Shown: positions 1 to 7,370, numbered from the stretch's first letter. The stretch: 9,713 nucleotides of DNA from a bacterium (GCA_028869325.1 JAGWST010000140.1:1-9713); one strand, 5' to 3'. Program-made: numbers and translations. The notes: generated by a model not told the origin, from the letters alone.

Positions 1-1
1 C

Positions 2-247
2 GCCGATGCGCGCATCGCCGCCGGCGCGATGCGCGACGACCGGCAGCTCGACGCCGCGGGGGCGCTGGTGGCCCACGACGCCAAGGGACCGCCCTTCGAT
101 CTCATCTACGGCGAGGGTGGAGTGACCGACGTCCTCCCCGCCATCGCCAGACCGCTCGCCGCGGGCGACGAAGCGCGCGTCGAGTGGGGGATCGAGACCA
201 CCGCGAGCGCGTTCCGGCGCGCCGCCTCCCTGCTCTCCGAACCTTAG
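2..247 (+). CDS. C-terminal end of an unrecognised protein (5' truncated)
   Basis: The frame is open from base 2 to a TAG at 245-247, giving the last 81 residues of a protein whose start lies left of the window. An in-frame ATG at 29 exists, but the frame continues upstream without a stop, so it is probably internal. The visible part is soluble-looking, mixes alpha and beta character, has no membrane segment or cysteine, and ends in an Ala/Arg-rich helix (AFRRAASLLSEP). It contains a glycine-rich turn, DLIYGEGGVTDV. I do not recognise the family and assign no function. It is codirectional with the chemoreceptor that starts 54 nt downstream, so the two could share a transcript, but a strong hairpin lies between them. 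Confidence 0.6.
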   Translation, partial: ADARIAAGAMRDDRQLDAAGALVAHDAKGPPFDLIYGEGGVTDVLPAIARPLAAGDEARVEWGIETTASAFRRAASLLSEP

Positions 248-265
248 GAGTCCGCCGGACTCCTA
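245..265. repeat. Perfect 9-bp inverted repeat (hairpin) containing a stop codon
   Basis: TAGGAGTCC (245-253) and GGACTCCTA (257-265) are exact reverse complements around a GCC loop. The left arm starts with the stop codon of the truncated gene. No T-tract follows on the plus strand; instead an A7 run lies at 278-284. It is therefore not a classical intrinsic terminator in either direction. It could be an mRNA 3'-end stabiliser, a terminator of unusual type, or an operator for the chemoreceptor gene, which starts 36 nt downstream. Confidence 0.6.
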
Positions 266-286
266 GCAGCACGAACGAAAAAAATC

Positions 287-292
287 GAGGAG
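287..292 (+). promoter_or_regulatory. Shine-Dalgarno site of the chemoreceptor gene
   Basis: GAGGAG at 287-292 lies 9 nt before the ATG at 302. This is a good match to the anti-SD sequence at normal spacing and fixes the chemoreceptor start. I see no convincing -35/-10 pair in the short spacer. Confidence 0.75.
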
Positions 293-301
293 ACCCCAAC
301 G

Positions 302-2380
302 ATGCAACGCCTTGGACTCGAACGAACGATCGCACTCATCTTTGCCGCATTGCTCTGCGCCGCGGCGCTGGTGGGCGCCGTCTCTCTCTGGCGCATGGTC
401 GTCGACCGCGCGCAGATCGAGGCGATCCACAAGATAGGAGTCGTCCACTTGGGCTACCTCGACGACTCGCTGCTGGCGCTGGACAACGTCTACCAAAGCA
501 TGGTCCTCGGCGTGAGCACCACCGGCAACGATGCGACGATGGCGCTGCAGAGCCTCACCACCGGTGAGAACCAGGCCACCTCGCGCGCAAAGATGTGGAT
601 CGGGGAGAACACCGACAAAGGACTGCAAGCGGCCTACGATCAGTACGCCTCCGGGCTGGCCTCGTTCTTCACGCAGGTCAACGCCGTCTCGGAGCTGGCG
701 CTGAACGGCAAAACGGCGCAGGCACGGGCCAAGGCGTTGGGCGGCGACACTTTGACCTACCAGAATCTCTCGTCGATGGGCACGCGCGCACGCTCGGTGG
801 CGCAAAGCTTGAGCGAGGAGCGGATGAACGCGCTGCGACGCGCCTTCAACATCGACGCCGGCGTGACGGTCGGCGTGCTGGCCCTGCTCCTGCTTGCCAC
901 CGTCGGCGCCGGCTTCTGGCTGGTGCGCTCGTCGAGGAGGCTGCTGGCCGGCATCGTGAGCGAGTTGACGGAGGTCGGCGCAGGCGACCTCACCGTGCGC
1001 CTCCCCGTGGAAGGGAACCACGCGCTCGCGCGCCTGCAGGGCGCCGCGAACGACGTCGTCGAGCGCTTGGCTGGAACGGTGGGCTCCATCAAGGAGGCGG
1101 CATTCGCCCTCTCGGAGGCGTCGTCGTCGTCCAGCCGCAGCGGCCACCAGCTCGAGGAGTCGGTGAGCTCGCAGGCGACGCTGGCCGAGGAGTCCTCGGC
1201 GGCCGCCGTGGAGATCGGCGCGAGCGCCGACATCGTCTCGCAGAACGCGGAGTCGGTGGCCACCTCGCTGGGCCAGATGGCCACGACCGTCTCCGGCCTG
1301 GCCGGCGCCGTCAGCGAGCTGGAGTCCAACGTCTCCTCGCTGGCCGCCACCGCCGAGGAGGCCGCAAGCACCGCGGCCCAGCTCGATCACAGCGCCGTGG
1401 AGATGGCGGCGGAGGCGCGCGCGGCCAACGAGCAGTCCTCCGCGGCCGCGGCATCGGCCGGAGAGGGCGGCGCCTCGGTGGAGCAGCTTGCGCAGAGCAT
1501 GGGCGACGTCGCCGCGACCCTGCGTGACGTGCGCAAGGAGATGGAGGCGCTTCAGACGGCCTCACAGCGCATCGGAGAGGTGGTCGCGCTGATCGACGAG
1601 ATCGCGGACCAGACGAATCTTCTCGCGCTCAACGCCGCCATCGAAGCGGCGCGCGCAGGAGAGCACGGCCGCGGCTTCGCCGTGGTCGCCGACGAGGTGC
1701 GCAAGCTGGCCGAGCAGTCGTCGCGCTCCTCGCGCGAGATCGCCTCGCTGGTGCAGGAGATGCAGCGCAACGCGCAGCGCGTCGCCGGCGCCACCGAGAA
1801 GAGCGGACAGGCGGCCGAACGTGGAGACGGCCTGGCCAAGCAGGCCGCTACGGCCATCGCGCAGATCGTCGCCTCGATCTCCTCCGTGGCGCAGACGCTC
1901 GGCTCCGTGCGGATGCGCTCCGAGAGCCATGCCGCCGCGGGAACGGAGATCGCCTCGGTGGCGAAGCGCACGCTGCAGATGACACGTGAGGCCGCGCACG
2001 CGGCGCAGCGGCAGGCCGTCGCCGCCCACGAGCTCTCCGAGGCCGTCGGCGATATCTCGCTTCGCATGGAGCAAGTCGCGATCGCCGCGCGCGAGCAAAA
2101 GCAGTCGATCGACCACGTCGCCGCCGCCGGCGAGAGTGGCGCGGATCAAGCGCGCCACGTTCTGGAGCAAGCGCGCTCGCTCGTCGCCTTCAGCCGGACG
2201 CTGGAAGAACGCGCCGGAGCGTTGCGCGAGCTGGCGGCCACCTTCCGCATCACGGCCGAGCACGACGTGGTCGCGCTCGCCGCGGAGGCCAACGCCGCAC
2301 CGCCGGCGCAGCAGCCGGCGGAGAACGGCACGGTCCATCGAGGATTGACGGAGGATCACGAGCAAAGAGCGCTGGTATGA
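302..2380 (+). CDS. Methyl-accepting chemotaxis protein (transmembrane chemoreceptor)
   Basis: This 692-residue chemoreceptor would sense an extracytoplasmic signal and control the CheA kinase through CheW at the inner membrane. Residues about 8-30 are TM1. Residues 31-187 form a helical, cysteine-free sensor region of four-helix-bundle type. Residues about 188-208 are TM2, followed by a HAMP-like segment to about 262 that keeps [11 protein letters not shown] but lacks the usual Pro and the DE pair. A long coiled coil follows. The hairpin tip is canonical: [20 protein letters not shown] at 435-454, with N439, N444, E448 and R451 matching Tsr N376, N381, E385 and R388, and Asp at the Tsr F373 position, as in many non-enteric receptors. 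E296/E297, E352/E353 and E377/Q378 are candidate methylation pairs. The Ala-rich tail has no NWETF-like pentapeptide. The ligand is unknown. Its stop overlaps the next start (ATGA). Confidence 0.97.
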   Translation: MQRLGLERTIALIFAALLCAAALVGAVSLWRMVVDRAQIEAIHKIGVVHLGYLDDSLLALDNVYQSMVLGVSTTGNDATMALQSLTTGENQATSRAKMWIGENTDKGLQAAYDQYASGLASFFTQVNAVSELALNGKTAQARAKALGGDTLTYQNLSSMGTRARSVAQSLSEERMNALRRAFNIDAGVTVGVLALLLLATVGAGFWLVRSSRRLLAGIVSELTEVGAGDLTVRLPVEGNHALARLQGAANDVVERLAGTVGSIKEAAFALSEASSSSSRSGHQLEESVSSQATLAEESSAAAVEIGASADIVSQNAESVATSLGQMATTVSGLAGAVSELESNVSSLAATAEEAASTAAQLDHSAVEMAAEARAANEQSSAAAASAGEGGASVEQLAQSMGDVAATLRDVRKEMEALQTASQRIGEVVALIDEIADQTNLLALNAAIEAARAGEHGRGFAVVADEVRKLAEQSSRSSREIASLVQEMQRNAQRVAGATEKSGQAAERGDGLAKQAATAIAQIVASISSVAQTLGSVRMRSESHAAAGTEIASVAKRTLQMTREAAHAAQRQAVAAHELSEAVGDISLRMEQVAIAAREQKQSIDHVAAAGESGADQARHVLEQARSLVAFSRTLEERAGALRELAATFRITAEHDVVALAAEANAAPPAQQPAENGTVHRGLTEDHEQRALV

Positions 2381-3687
2381 GTACCTTCGCAGAACGCCGC
2401 GCCGAGTTTAGCGAGAGGCTCGCGGGCGGCGTAGCCGTGATTCCGGCTGCTCCGCACCAAACGCGCAGCAACGACACGCAGTACGAGTACCGTCAGTCCA
2501 GCGACCTCCACTACCTCACGGCATGGCCCGAACCGGAGGCCGTGCTGGTGATGACCAGCGCACCGGAGCCGCGGAGCGTGCTCTTCGTGTTGCCGCTCGA
2601 CCGGGCGATGGAGATATGGAACGGCAGGCGCATCGGCGTCGAGGGCACCAAGGAGGCATACGGCGTCGATGAGGCCTATCCCATCGGCGAGTTTGCCCAG
2701 CGTCTTCCCGACCTGCTGGCGGGTCACGAGCGTCTCTGGTACACCCTCGGCGAGCAGGAGCCGATGGACCGCACGGTTCTGGAGGCGGTGCGCGCGTTGC
2801 GGCGGCAGGTGCGCAAGGGTATCGTCGCCCCGATCGAGTTCCACGACCCCCGCATCCCGCTCGCTGAGATGCGCCTCATCAAGAGTCCCGAGGAGCTCGC
2901 GATCATGCGGCGCGCCGCCGCCATCACGCGCGAGGGCTTTCTAGCCGGCATGCGCAACACGCGCCCAGGCATCGGCGAGTATGCCGTCGAGGCGCGCATG
3001 GAGTACGAGTACGCTGCGCGCGGCGCACAGGCCGTCGCCTATCCGTCGATCTGCGGCGGCGGCCGCAACGCGACGATCCTGCACTACAACACCAACCGCG
3101 ACGAGATGCGGAATGGCACCCTGCTGCTGGTCGACTCGGCCTGCGAGCTGGATCTCTACGCGACCGATGTGACGCGCACGTGGCCCGTGAACGGCAAGTT
3201 CAGCCCCGAGCAGCGCGCCATCTACGAGATCGTGCTGCGCGCGCAGAATGCGGGGATCCAAGCCGTCAAGCCGGGCAACTCCTTCCGTGCATACCATCAC
3301 GCCGCGGTGCGCGCGGTGACGGAGGGGCTGGTCGAGGTCGGGCTGCTCGAAGGCAGCGTCGACACGCTGATCGAGCAAGAGAAGTTCTTCGACTTCTTCA
3401 TGCACAACACGGGGCACTGGCTCGGACTCGACGTGCATGACGTAGGCGCTTACAAGGTCGCGGGCGAGTGGCGCAGCCTGGAGCCCGGCATGGCGCTGAC
3501 CGTGGAGCCCGGCATCTACATTCACGCGGATCTCGACGTGCCCGAGCGCTGGAAAGGCATCGGCGTTCGCATCGAGGACGACGTCGTCGTGACGGAGACC
3601 GGCTGCGAGAACCTGACCGGCGGGATTCCGCGCGAGATCGACGAGATCGAGGCTCTCGTCGGCATCGACGTGAAGGCCACGGCCTAG
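2377..3687 (+). CDS. pepP: Xaa-Pro aminopeptidase (M24B family)
   Basis: A 436-residue cytoplasmic metalloenzyme that removes an N-terminal residue preceding proline. Residues about 1-165 form the N-terminal AMP_N (creatinase-like) domain, with [19 protein letters not shown] near the start. The pita-bread M24 catalytic domain follows. All dinuclear metal ligands are visible: D253 (LLLVDSA), D264 (YATDVTRTW), H347 ([12 protein letters not shown]), E377 (TVEPGIY) and E400 (VRIEDD). They correspond to E. coli PepP D260, D271, H354, E383 and E406. H343 and H354 match E. coli H350 and H361. Length agrees with the family (about 440). The ATG at 2377 overlaps the chemoreceptor TGA by four bases, with only a weak AAGAG seven nt upstream, so it is probably translated by coupling to the chemoreceptor. 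It ends 9 nt from the convergent SDR gene with no terminator-like hairpin. Confidence 0.96.
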   Translation: MSTFAERRAEFSERLAGGVAVIPAAPHQTRSNDTQYEYRQSSDLHYLTAWPEPEAVLVMTSAPEPRSVLFVLPLDRAMEIWNGRRIGVEGTKEAYGVDEAYPIGEFAQRLPDLLAGHERLWYTLGEQEPMDRTVLEAVRALRRQVRKGIVAPIEFHDPRIPLAEMRLIKSPEELAIMRRAAAITREGFLAGMRNTRPGIGEYAVEARMEYEYAARGAQAVAYPSICGGGRNATILHYNTNRDEMRNGTLLLVDSACELDLYATDVTRTWPVNGKFSPEQRAIYEIVLRAQNAGIQAVKPGNSFRAYHHAAVRAVTEGLVEVGLLEGSVDTLIEQEKFFDFFMHNTGHWLGLDVHDVGAYKVAGEWRSLEPGMALTVEPGIYIHADLDVPERWKGIGVRIEDDVVVTETGCENLTGGIPREIDEIEALVGIDVKATA

Positions 3688-3710
3688 TCCAGGCCGCTAC
3701 TCCAGGCTGC
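3685..3710. repeat. Imperfect 13-bp tandem repeat across the convergent gene ends
   Basis: TAGTCCAGGCCGC (3685-3697) is followed directly by TACTCCAGGCTGC (3698-3710), with 11 of 13 bases matching. The first copy begins with the pepP stop codon, and the second covers most of the SDR stop codon and its last codons. It may be a small local duplication at the gene junction or chance. I see no hairpin plus T-tract here. Confidence 0.45.
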
Positions 3711-4599
3711 GGCGCAGGGCCTCGTCGGCGGGCGTCAGATCGAAGCCAGGAAAGAGCTGGAAGAGGGCGGTGTTGTCGACGTCGACGTCGAGCAACAAGA
3801 AGCGCACGGCGTCCGGTGAGAGCGGCGGATTGGGCAGCAGCTGCGCCAGCGAGGCCGCCAGCAGCACCAGCGGCACGGGCCCCGCAAGCGCCGCTTTGCG
3901 CACCCCCATCAAGGCGGCAAGGCGCTGCATGAGCCCCCTCATCGTGAGCACCTCGGGGCCGCCGATCTCGATCGCACGGTTGGCCGCCGCCGGCGCCTCC
4001 AGCGCCGCGGCGATCGCGCGCGCCACATCGCCGACGTAGACCGGCTGCACCTTGGTGGAGCCGTCGCCCATGAGCGGGATGAACGGCGCGCGGCGAATGA
4101 GGGCCGCGAGCATCCGCACCGGGCGGCTTCCCTCGCCGGCGACCAACGACGGCTTGATGAAGGTGTAGGGAATTCCGCTCTCGCGTATCGCTTGCTCGGC
4201 CAGGGCCTTGCTGCGATGCCCCGGCAGACGGGAGGTGGTGGAGAGATTGGTCCCGCTCAGGTAGATGAAGCGGCGCACTCTCTGGCGCGGTGCGCGGGCC
4301 AGCAGATTGCACACGCCACCCAGGTCGATACGCTCGAAGGTCAGGCCCTTGCGCGGCTGTTCGACGGGTGAGGTGGGGAACTGTACCGCGTCGACGATCG
4401 CCGTGCAGCCCTCCAGCGCGAGGCCGAGGCTGGCCGGATCGGTCACATCGCCACGGACCGTCTCGACATCCGGGCCGAGCGACGGCTGGCGCCTGTGGTA
4501 GAGCGCGCGCACCGCGTGGCCGCGCGCTTGCAGCTCACGCACGACGGCGGCGCCGATGAAGCCGGTGGCACCGGCCACCAGCACGCGCTCGCCGCTCAT
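3697..4599 (-). CDS. Atypical SDR, NAD(P)-binding NDUFA9-like protein
   Basis: A 300-residue Rossmann-fold protein of the atypical/extended short-chain dehydrogenase group, close to the NDUFA9-like and nucleoside-diphosphate-sugar-epimerase-like families. The N-terminus carries the cofactor loop GATGFIG (10-16), the adenine-side acidic residue in RGDV (49-52), and a YLSGTN strand (113-118). The substrate half holds HRSKALAEQ, IPYTFIKPSLVAGEG (143-157), VYVGDVARAI and EIGGPEVLT. The catalytic-type Lys is present (K131), but the Tyr position of YxxxK is Gly127, so a classical SDR redox reaction is unlikely. Many relatives act as cofactor-binding or assembly proteins; which applies here is unknown. 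A hydrophobic stretch at 239-255 might contact a membrane. The ATG at 4599 lies 30 nt after the trxB stop, so it is probably the second gene of a trxB operon. Its SD is weak (GAGAGAGG about 21 nt upstream). Confidence 0.85.
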   Translation of the reverse strand: MSGERVLVAGATGFIGAAVVRELQARGHAVRALYHRRQPSLGPDVETVRGDVTDPASLGLALEGCTAIVDAVQFPTSPVEQPRKGLTFERIDLGGVCNLLARAPRQRVRRFIYLSGTNLSTTSRLPGHRSKALAEQAIRESGIPYTFIKPSLVAGEGSRPVRMLAALIRRAPFIPLMGDGSTKVQPVYVGDVARAIAAALEAPAAANRAIEIGGPEVLTMRGLMQRLAALMGVRKAALAGPVPLVLLAASLAQLLPNPPLSPDAVRFLLLDVDVDNTALFQLFPGFDLTPADEALRRSLE

Positions 4600-4629
4600 G
4601 CGCGCCGCCGCGCGAGGAGGCCTCTCTCG

Positions 4630-5553
4630 CTAGTGCACGGCGGCGTAATGCTCGAGATGCTTCTCCGCTTCGAGCGCCGCGCGGCAGCCGCTGCCGGCCG
4701 CGGTGACCGCCTGGCGGTAGCGCTGATCGAAGACGTCGCCGGCGACGAAGACGCCCGGGACGTTGGTGCTGACGCCGTCGCCCGAGCGAATATAGCCGGC
4801 GTCGTCGAGGTCCAGCTGCCCGCGAAAGATCGCGGTATTCGGGTCGTGGCCGATGGCGATGAAGAGCGCATCGGCCTCGATCTTCGTGAGCTCGCCCGTC
4901 ACGACATTCTGCAGCGTTGCCTCCTGCATGACCGGATCGCCGTGTACGTCCTGGACGACGCTGTTCCAGACGAACTCGATCTTGGGGTGGGCAAGGCAGC
5001 GGTCGGCCATGATCTTGCTGGCGCGCAGATGATCGCGGCGATGGACGACACGCACGCGCCTGCCGAAGCGCGTGAGGAAGATCGCCTCCTCCATGGCGGA
5101 GTCGCCGCCGCCGACCACCAGAATCTCCTTGTCGCGAAAGAATGCACCGTCGCACGTGGCGCAGGTCGAGACGCCGCGCCCGCGCAGGCGCGCCTCGTTG
5201 GGCAGCCCCAGCCAGCGCGCCGAGGCCCCCGTCGCCACGACCACCGACTCCGCCTCCAGCTCCTCGTGACCGACCCAGCAGCGGAGACGGCCGCCATTAA
5301 AATCCACCCGCGTGCAGTCCTCGTTGCGGATGCGTGCGCCGAAGCGCTCGGCCTGCGCGCGAAAGCGCTCCATCAAATCCGGCCCCATGATGCCCTCGGG
5401 GAAGCCGGGATAGTTCTCCACCTCGGTGGTGAGCATCAGTTGCCCGCCGTAGATGCCGCCCGCGAGGACGAGCGGCGCGAGATTTGCGCGCGCGGTATAG
5501 AGGGCGGCAGTGAGCCCGGCGGGCCCGGAGCCGATGATGATGACTCTCTCCAT
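4630..5553 (-). CDS. trxB: Thioredoxin-disulfide reductase
   Basis: A 307-residue cytoplasmic flavoenzyme that moves electrons from NADPH through FAD and a redox disulfide to thioredoxin. Features in order: FAD loop GSGPAG (8-13), GGQLMLTTEVENYPGFPEG (36-54), the active-site CATCD (C131, C134, D135), the NADPH loop GGGDSAMEEA (148-157), HRRDHLRASK (171-180), whose arginines suit the NADPH 2'-phosphate, and the C-terminal FAD signature beginning AGDVFDQ (271-277) with RQAVTAAGSGCRAA at 280-293. Length is slightly under the usual 310-320. I chose ATG 5553 because GAAGGAG lies 6 nt upstream and the protein then begins right before the FAD strand. A GTG at 5577 would add eight residues but would bury this SD. 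No thioredoxin gene is in the window. The gene is divergent from the HTH-MBL gene and followed by the SDR gene at 30 nt. Confidence 0.97.
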   Translation of the reverse strand: MERVIIIGSGPAGLTAALYTARANLAPLVLAGGIYGGQLMLTTEVENYPGFPEGIMGPDLMERFRAQAERFGARIRNEDCTRVDFNGGRLRCWVGHEELEAESVVVATGASARWLGLPNEARLRGRGVSTCATCDGAFFRDKEILVVGGGDSAMEEAIFLTRFGRRVRVVHRRDHLRASKIMADRCLAHPKIEFVWNSVVQDVHGDPVMQEATLQNVVTGELTKIEADALFIAIGHDPNTAIFRGQLDLDDAGYIRSGDGVSTNVPGVFVAGDVFDQRYRQAVTAAGSGCRAALEAEKHLEHYAAVH

Positions 5554-5672
5554 GGGTGGCTCCTTCGACCGCCTCACCGGCTCTCCCGGTTGCAGCGCCG
5601 CGGGGCCGCGCGCGGCGCGGAGGCAGATGCCGCTTTCGGGGGGCGCGGCGCGCGGGGGTTGAAGATAGCCCC
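5554..5672. promoter_or_regulatory. Divergent trxB / HTH-MBL intergenic region with inverted repeats
   Basis: This 119-nt spacer must hold the promoters for both flanking genes. I see the trxB SD on the minus strand (GAAGGA, complement of 5561-5566), an exact inverted repeat ACCGG-CTCTC-CCGGT (5576-5590), and an exact 12-nt palindrome GCCGCGCGCGGC (5605-5616). A very G-rich stretch follows to about 5660. No clear -35/-10 pair is visible. The inverted repeats are candidate operator sites, but short GC palindromes are common in DNA this rich in G+C. Confidence 0.4.
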
Positions 5673-6506
5673 ATGAAGATCGCTCTCGAAGACGAGTACA
5701 CCGACATCATGCGCAAAGCGCAGCGCGGACTCGGCAAGGATACCGCGCACCTGGCGCGTGAGGCCGATCTCGATGTCGCCTTCGTGCGCCGCGTCGCGGC
5801 CGGCGACGAGCACCCGAACGAGGAGCAGGCACGCGCGATCGGGCGCGCGTTGGGCTTGGACCCCGGAAAGTTCGCCGATGCCGTCTTTCGCCGCTGGGAG
5901 CCGCGCGCCGATCTGCCGCAGGACGTACGCCACCACATCAATGCGCCGCACCCGAGCAACGGCTACCTGCTCTTTCTCCAGCAGACGCGCCTCGCTGCCC
6001 TGGTCGACCCGGCCGGCATGCCCGAGCGCCTGCTGCGGGCGGTGGCAGACGGGCCCTTTCACTTGCGCTACGTGCTCATCACGCACAAGCACGCCGATCA
6101 CTGTGACGCGACGGCGGAGGTCGCGCGCGCCTTTCCCGAGGCGCAGATCCTGATTCACCGTGATGACGCCCACGCCATCGGCGACCTGGCGCGGCGGGCG
6201 CTCCAACTGCGGGACCACGAGCACGTGCCCTTCGGCGATGCCGAGATCCGCGCGCTCCACACGCCGGGGCACACGGACGGCAGCGTCTGCTACTTGTTCC
6301 GCAACCTCGTCTTCACCGGCGACACCCTCTTCGCCGGCAGCGTCGGCGGGGCGTACGGCGACCTCTCGACCTACGACGACGTGCTGCGCAGCGTTCGTCT
6401 TCGCCTCTTCTCGTTGGACGAGGAGAACGTGCTCCTACCCGGCCATGGACCGCCGTCGACGATCGCGGAGGAGAAGGCCCACAATCCCTTCTTCTCCGTC
6501 TCCTAG
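5673..6506 (+). CDS. N-terminal helix-turn-helix fused to an MBL-fold (glyoxalase II-like) hydrolase
   Basis: A 277-residue fusion protein. Residues about 5-70 look like an XRE-type helix-turn-helix: TDIMRKAQRGLG, then HLAREADLDVAFVRRVAAGD, then EEQARAIGRALGLDP. Residues about 85-277 form a metallo-beta-lactamase-fold domain with a complete two-metal site: H138, H140, D142 and H143 (THKHADH), H200 (HTPGH), D217 (FTGDTLF) and H258 (LLPGHGP). The C-terminal STIAEEKAHNPFF resembles small glyoxalase II/YcbL-type or persulfide-dioxygenase-related enzymes, so a thioester or thiol-derived substrate is plausible but not proven. I chose ATG 5673 because the domain begins there; the upstream extension is low-complexity Arg/Ala/Gly. 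The SD is weak (GAAGATAG). It could act in DNA binding with autoregulation, or use the HTH fold for protein contacts. It is divergent from trxB, and its TAG overlaps the TAG of the convergent gene. Confidence 0.88.
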   Translation: MKIALEDEYTDIMRKAQRGLGKDTAHLAREADLDVAFVRRVAAGDEHPNEEQARAIGRALGLDPGKFADAVFRRWEPRADLPQDVRHHINAPHPSNGYLLFLQQTRLAALVDPAGMPERLLRAVADGPFHLRYVLITHKHADHCDATAEVARAFPEAQILIHRDDAHAIGDLARRALQLRDHEHVPFGDAEIRALHTPGHTDGSVCYLFRNLVFTGDTLFAGSVGGAYGDLSTYDDVLRSVRLRLFSLDEENVLLPGHGPPSTIAEEKAHNPFFSVS

Positions 6507-7360
6507 CGGCGCGGCGGCATCAGCGCCGCGCGGCGCAACGGCAGCACGAGTGCAGACGGACCGGCGCCGGCGCGCCCGAAATCGTAGAGATCGATCGCCT
6601 CTACCGCCACTCTGGCCTGCTTGAGTATCGCGCGGGCACCCGCGGCGCGCACATCCATCACCACGCGACGCGGTGCGAGCGCCAAAGAGGCAGCCGCGAG
6701 GCTCAGCTCGGGCGGCACGGCGAGGATCTCGATGGCCTCCAGTGCCGCACCGCCCACGAGCTGGGGAACGGCCAACGCTGCGCGCACGTCGATGGGCGAG
6801 AAGACGTCGCCGAGATGCGCGACGCCGGGGGCCAGCGTCGCCTCGCATAGCTCGAGGCTGCTGCGCTTGGCGAAGGCGCTGAGCTGCTCGATCGCCGAGG
6901 CGTTGGTCCAGTGTGAGCGCGTCACGATCAAGCGCCCTCCCATCACCACAGCGTCGCGGGCATCGAAGAGTCCCGGGCCCTCGACGGTGCCCAAGACGCG
7001 CACGCCACGCTCCTGGAGCAGGCCCCGCACCGCTTCCTCTTCGCCGCGCCGCTCCGGCTCGGCCAGCCGGGCCATCACGACGCCGTCGGGCAGCGCAAGA
7101 CCCGCCGCGCGCACCAACGTCGCCATGCCGAAGCGCGCTTCGGCCGTCATTTCGATGACGTCGACGCGCTGGCGCTTGAGCGTTCTTACCAAGACCGCGT
7201 GCTGCGCCCGCGCACGCGCCGCCAGCGGCGGCCCCTCGCCGGCGATCGGCGTGGCGCGCTCGAATCCCGCATCCGGCGCGACGACCAAGGCGCACGTGAG
7301 CCGGCCTGCCTCGTGCGAGACGAACTCCGCCGAAGGGGGCTCTAACACTGCCTCAGACAC
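6503..7360 (-). CDS. Dimethylargininase/arginine-deiminase-fold protein, probably catalytically inactive
   Basis: A 285-residue protein of the guanidine-modifying (DDAH/arginine deiminase) superfamily; active members hydrolyse methylarginines, arginine or agmatine through a Cys thiolate. Fold signatures are clear: LTCALVVAPDAGF near the N-terminus, the block ending ERRGEE, GTVEGPGLFDARDAVVMGGR, SHWTNASAIEQLSAF matching the family's RTNxxGxxQL, GVAHLGDVF with the usual His (H182), and the C-terminal ALVLPLRR. Three catalytic elements are changed: FVED reads FGMA (M79, A80), EGGD/DGGD reads EGPG (127-130), and the nucleophilic Cys is A270. Activity of the usual kind is therefore unlikely. The start is uncertain. 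GTG 7360 lies just after the upstream stop, GTG 7348 is an alternative, and a TTG at 7414 would overlap the upstream gene; none has a strong SD. Translation is probably coupled to the propeller gene 10 nt upstream. Confidence 0.82.
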   Translation of the reverse strand: MSEAVLEPPSAEFVSHEAGRLTCALVVAPDAGFERATPIAGEGPPLAARARAQHAVLVRTLKRQRVDVIEMTAEARFGMATLVRAAGLALPDGVVMARLAEPERRGEEEAVRGLLQERGVRVLGTVEGPGLFDARDAVVMGGRLIVTRSHWTNASAIEQLSAFAKRSSLELCEATLAPGVAHLGDVFSPIDVRAALAVPQLVGGAALEAIEILAVPPELSLAAASLALAPRRVVMDVRAAGARAILKQARVAVEAIDLYDFGRAGAGPSALVLPLRRAALMPPRR

Positions 7361-7370
7361 AAGCCCGTAG

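Noticed and set aside
263..1390. Long minus-strand open frame (375 codons) opposite the chemoreceptor gene
   Set aside because: It lies fully antisense to an unmistakable chemoreceptor, its translation is low-complexity Arg/Gly/His-rich with no family motif, and such frames are expected in G+C-rich coding DNA.
5556..5672. GTG-initiated N-terminal extension of the HTH-MBL protein
   Set aside because: The extra 39 residues are low-complexity Ala/Arg/Gly and would cover the divergent promoter region; the ATG at 5673 directly precedes the HTH domain.
4495..5676. Plus-strand open frame (393 codons) opposite trxB
   Set aside because: It is antisense to a trxB with complete motifs, shows no recognisable domain, and carries the His/Arg/Ala bias of a shadow frame.
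6540..6600. A frameshift as the cause of the missing Cys in the DDAH-like gene
   Set aside because: A TGC triplet does exist one frame over near the site. However, the conserved LPLRR continues in the same frame right after the Ala, so two compensating indels would be needed; a substitution is simpler.
6435..7295. Second minus-strand open frame (286 codons) over the DDAH-like gene
   Set aside because: Arg/Gly/Ala-rich composition with no motifs; the DDAH-like frame carries conserved family blocks along its whole length.
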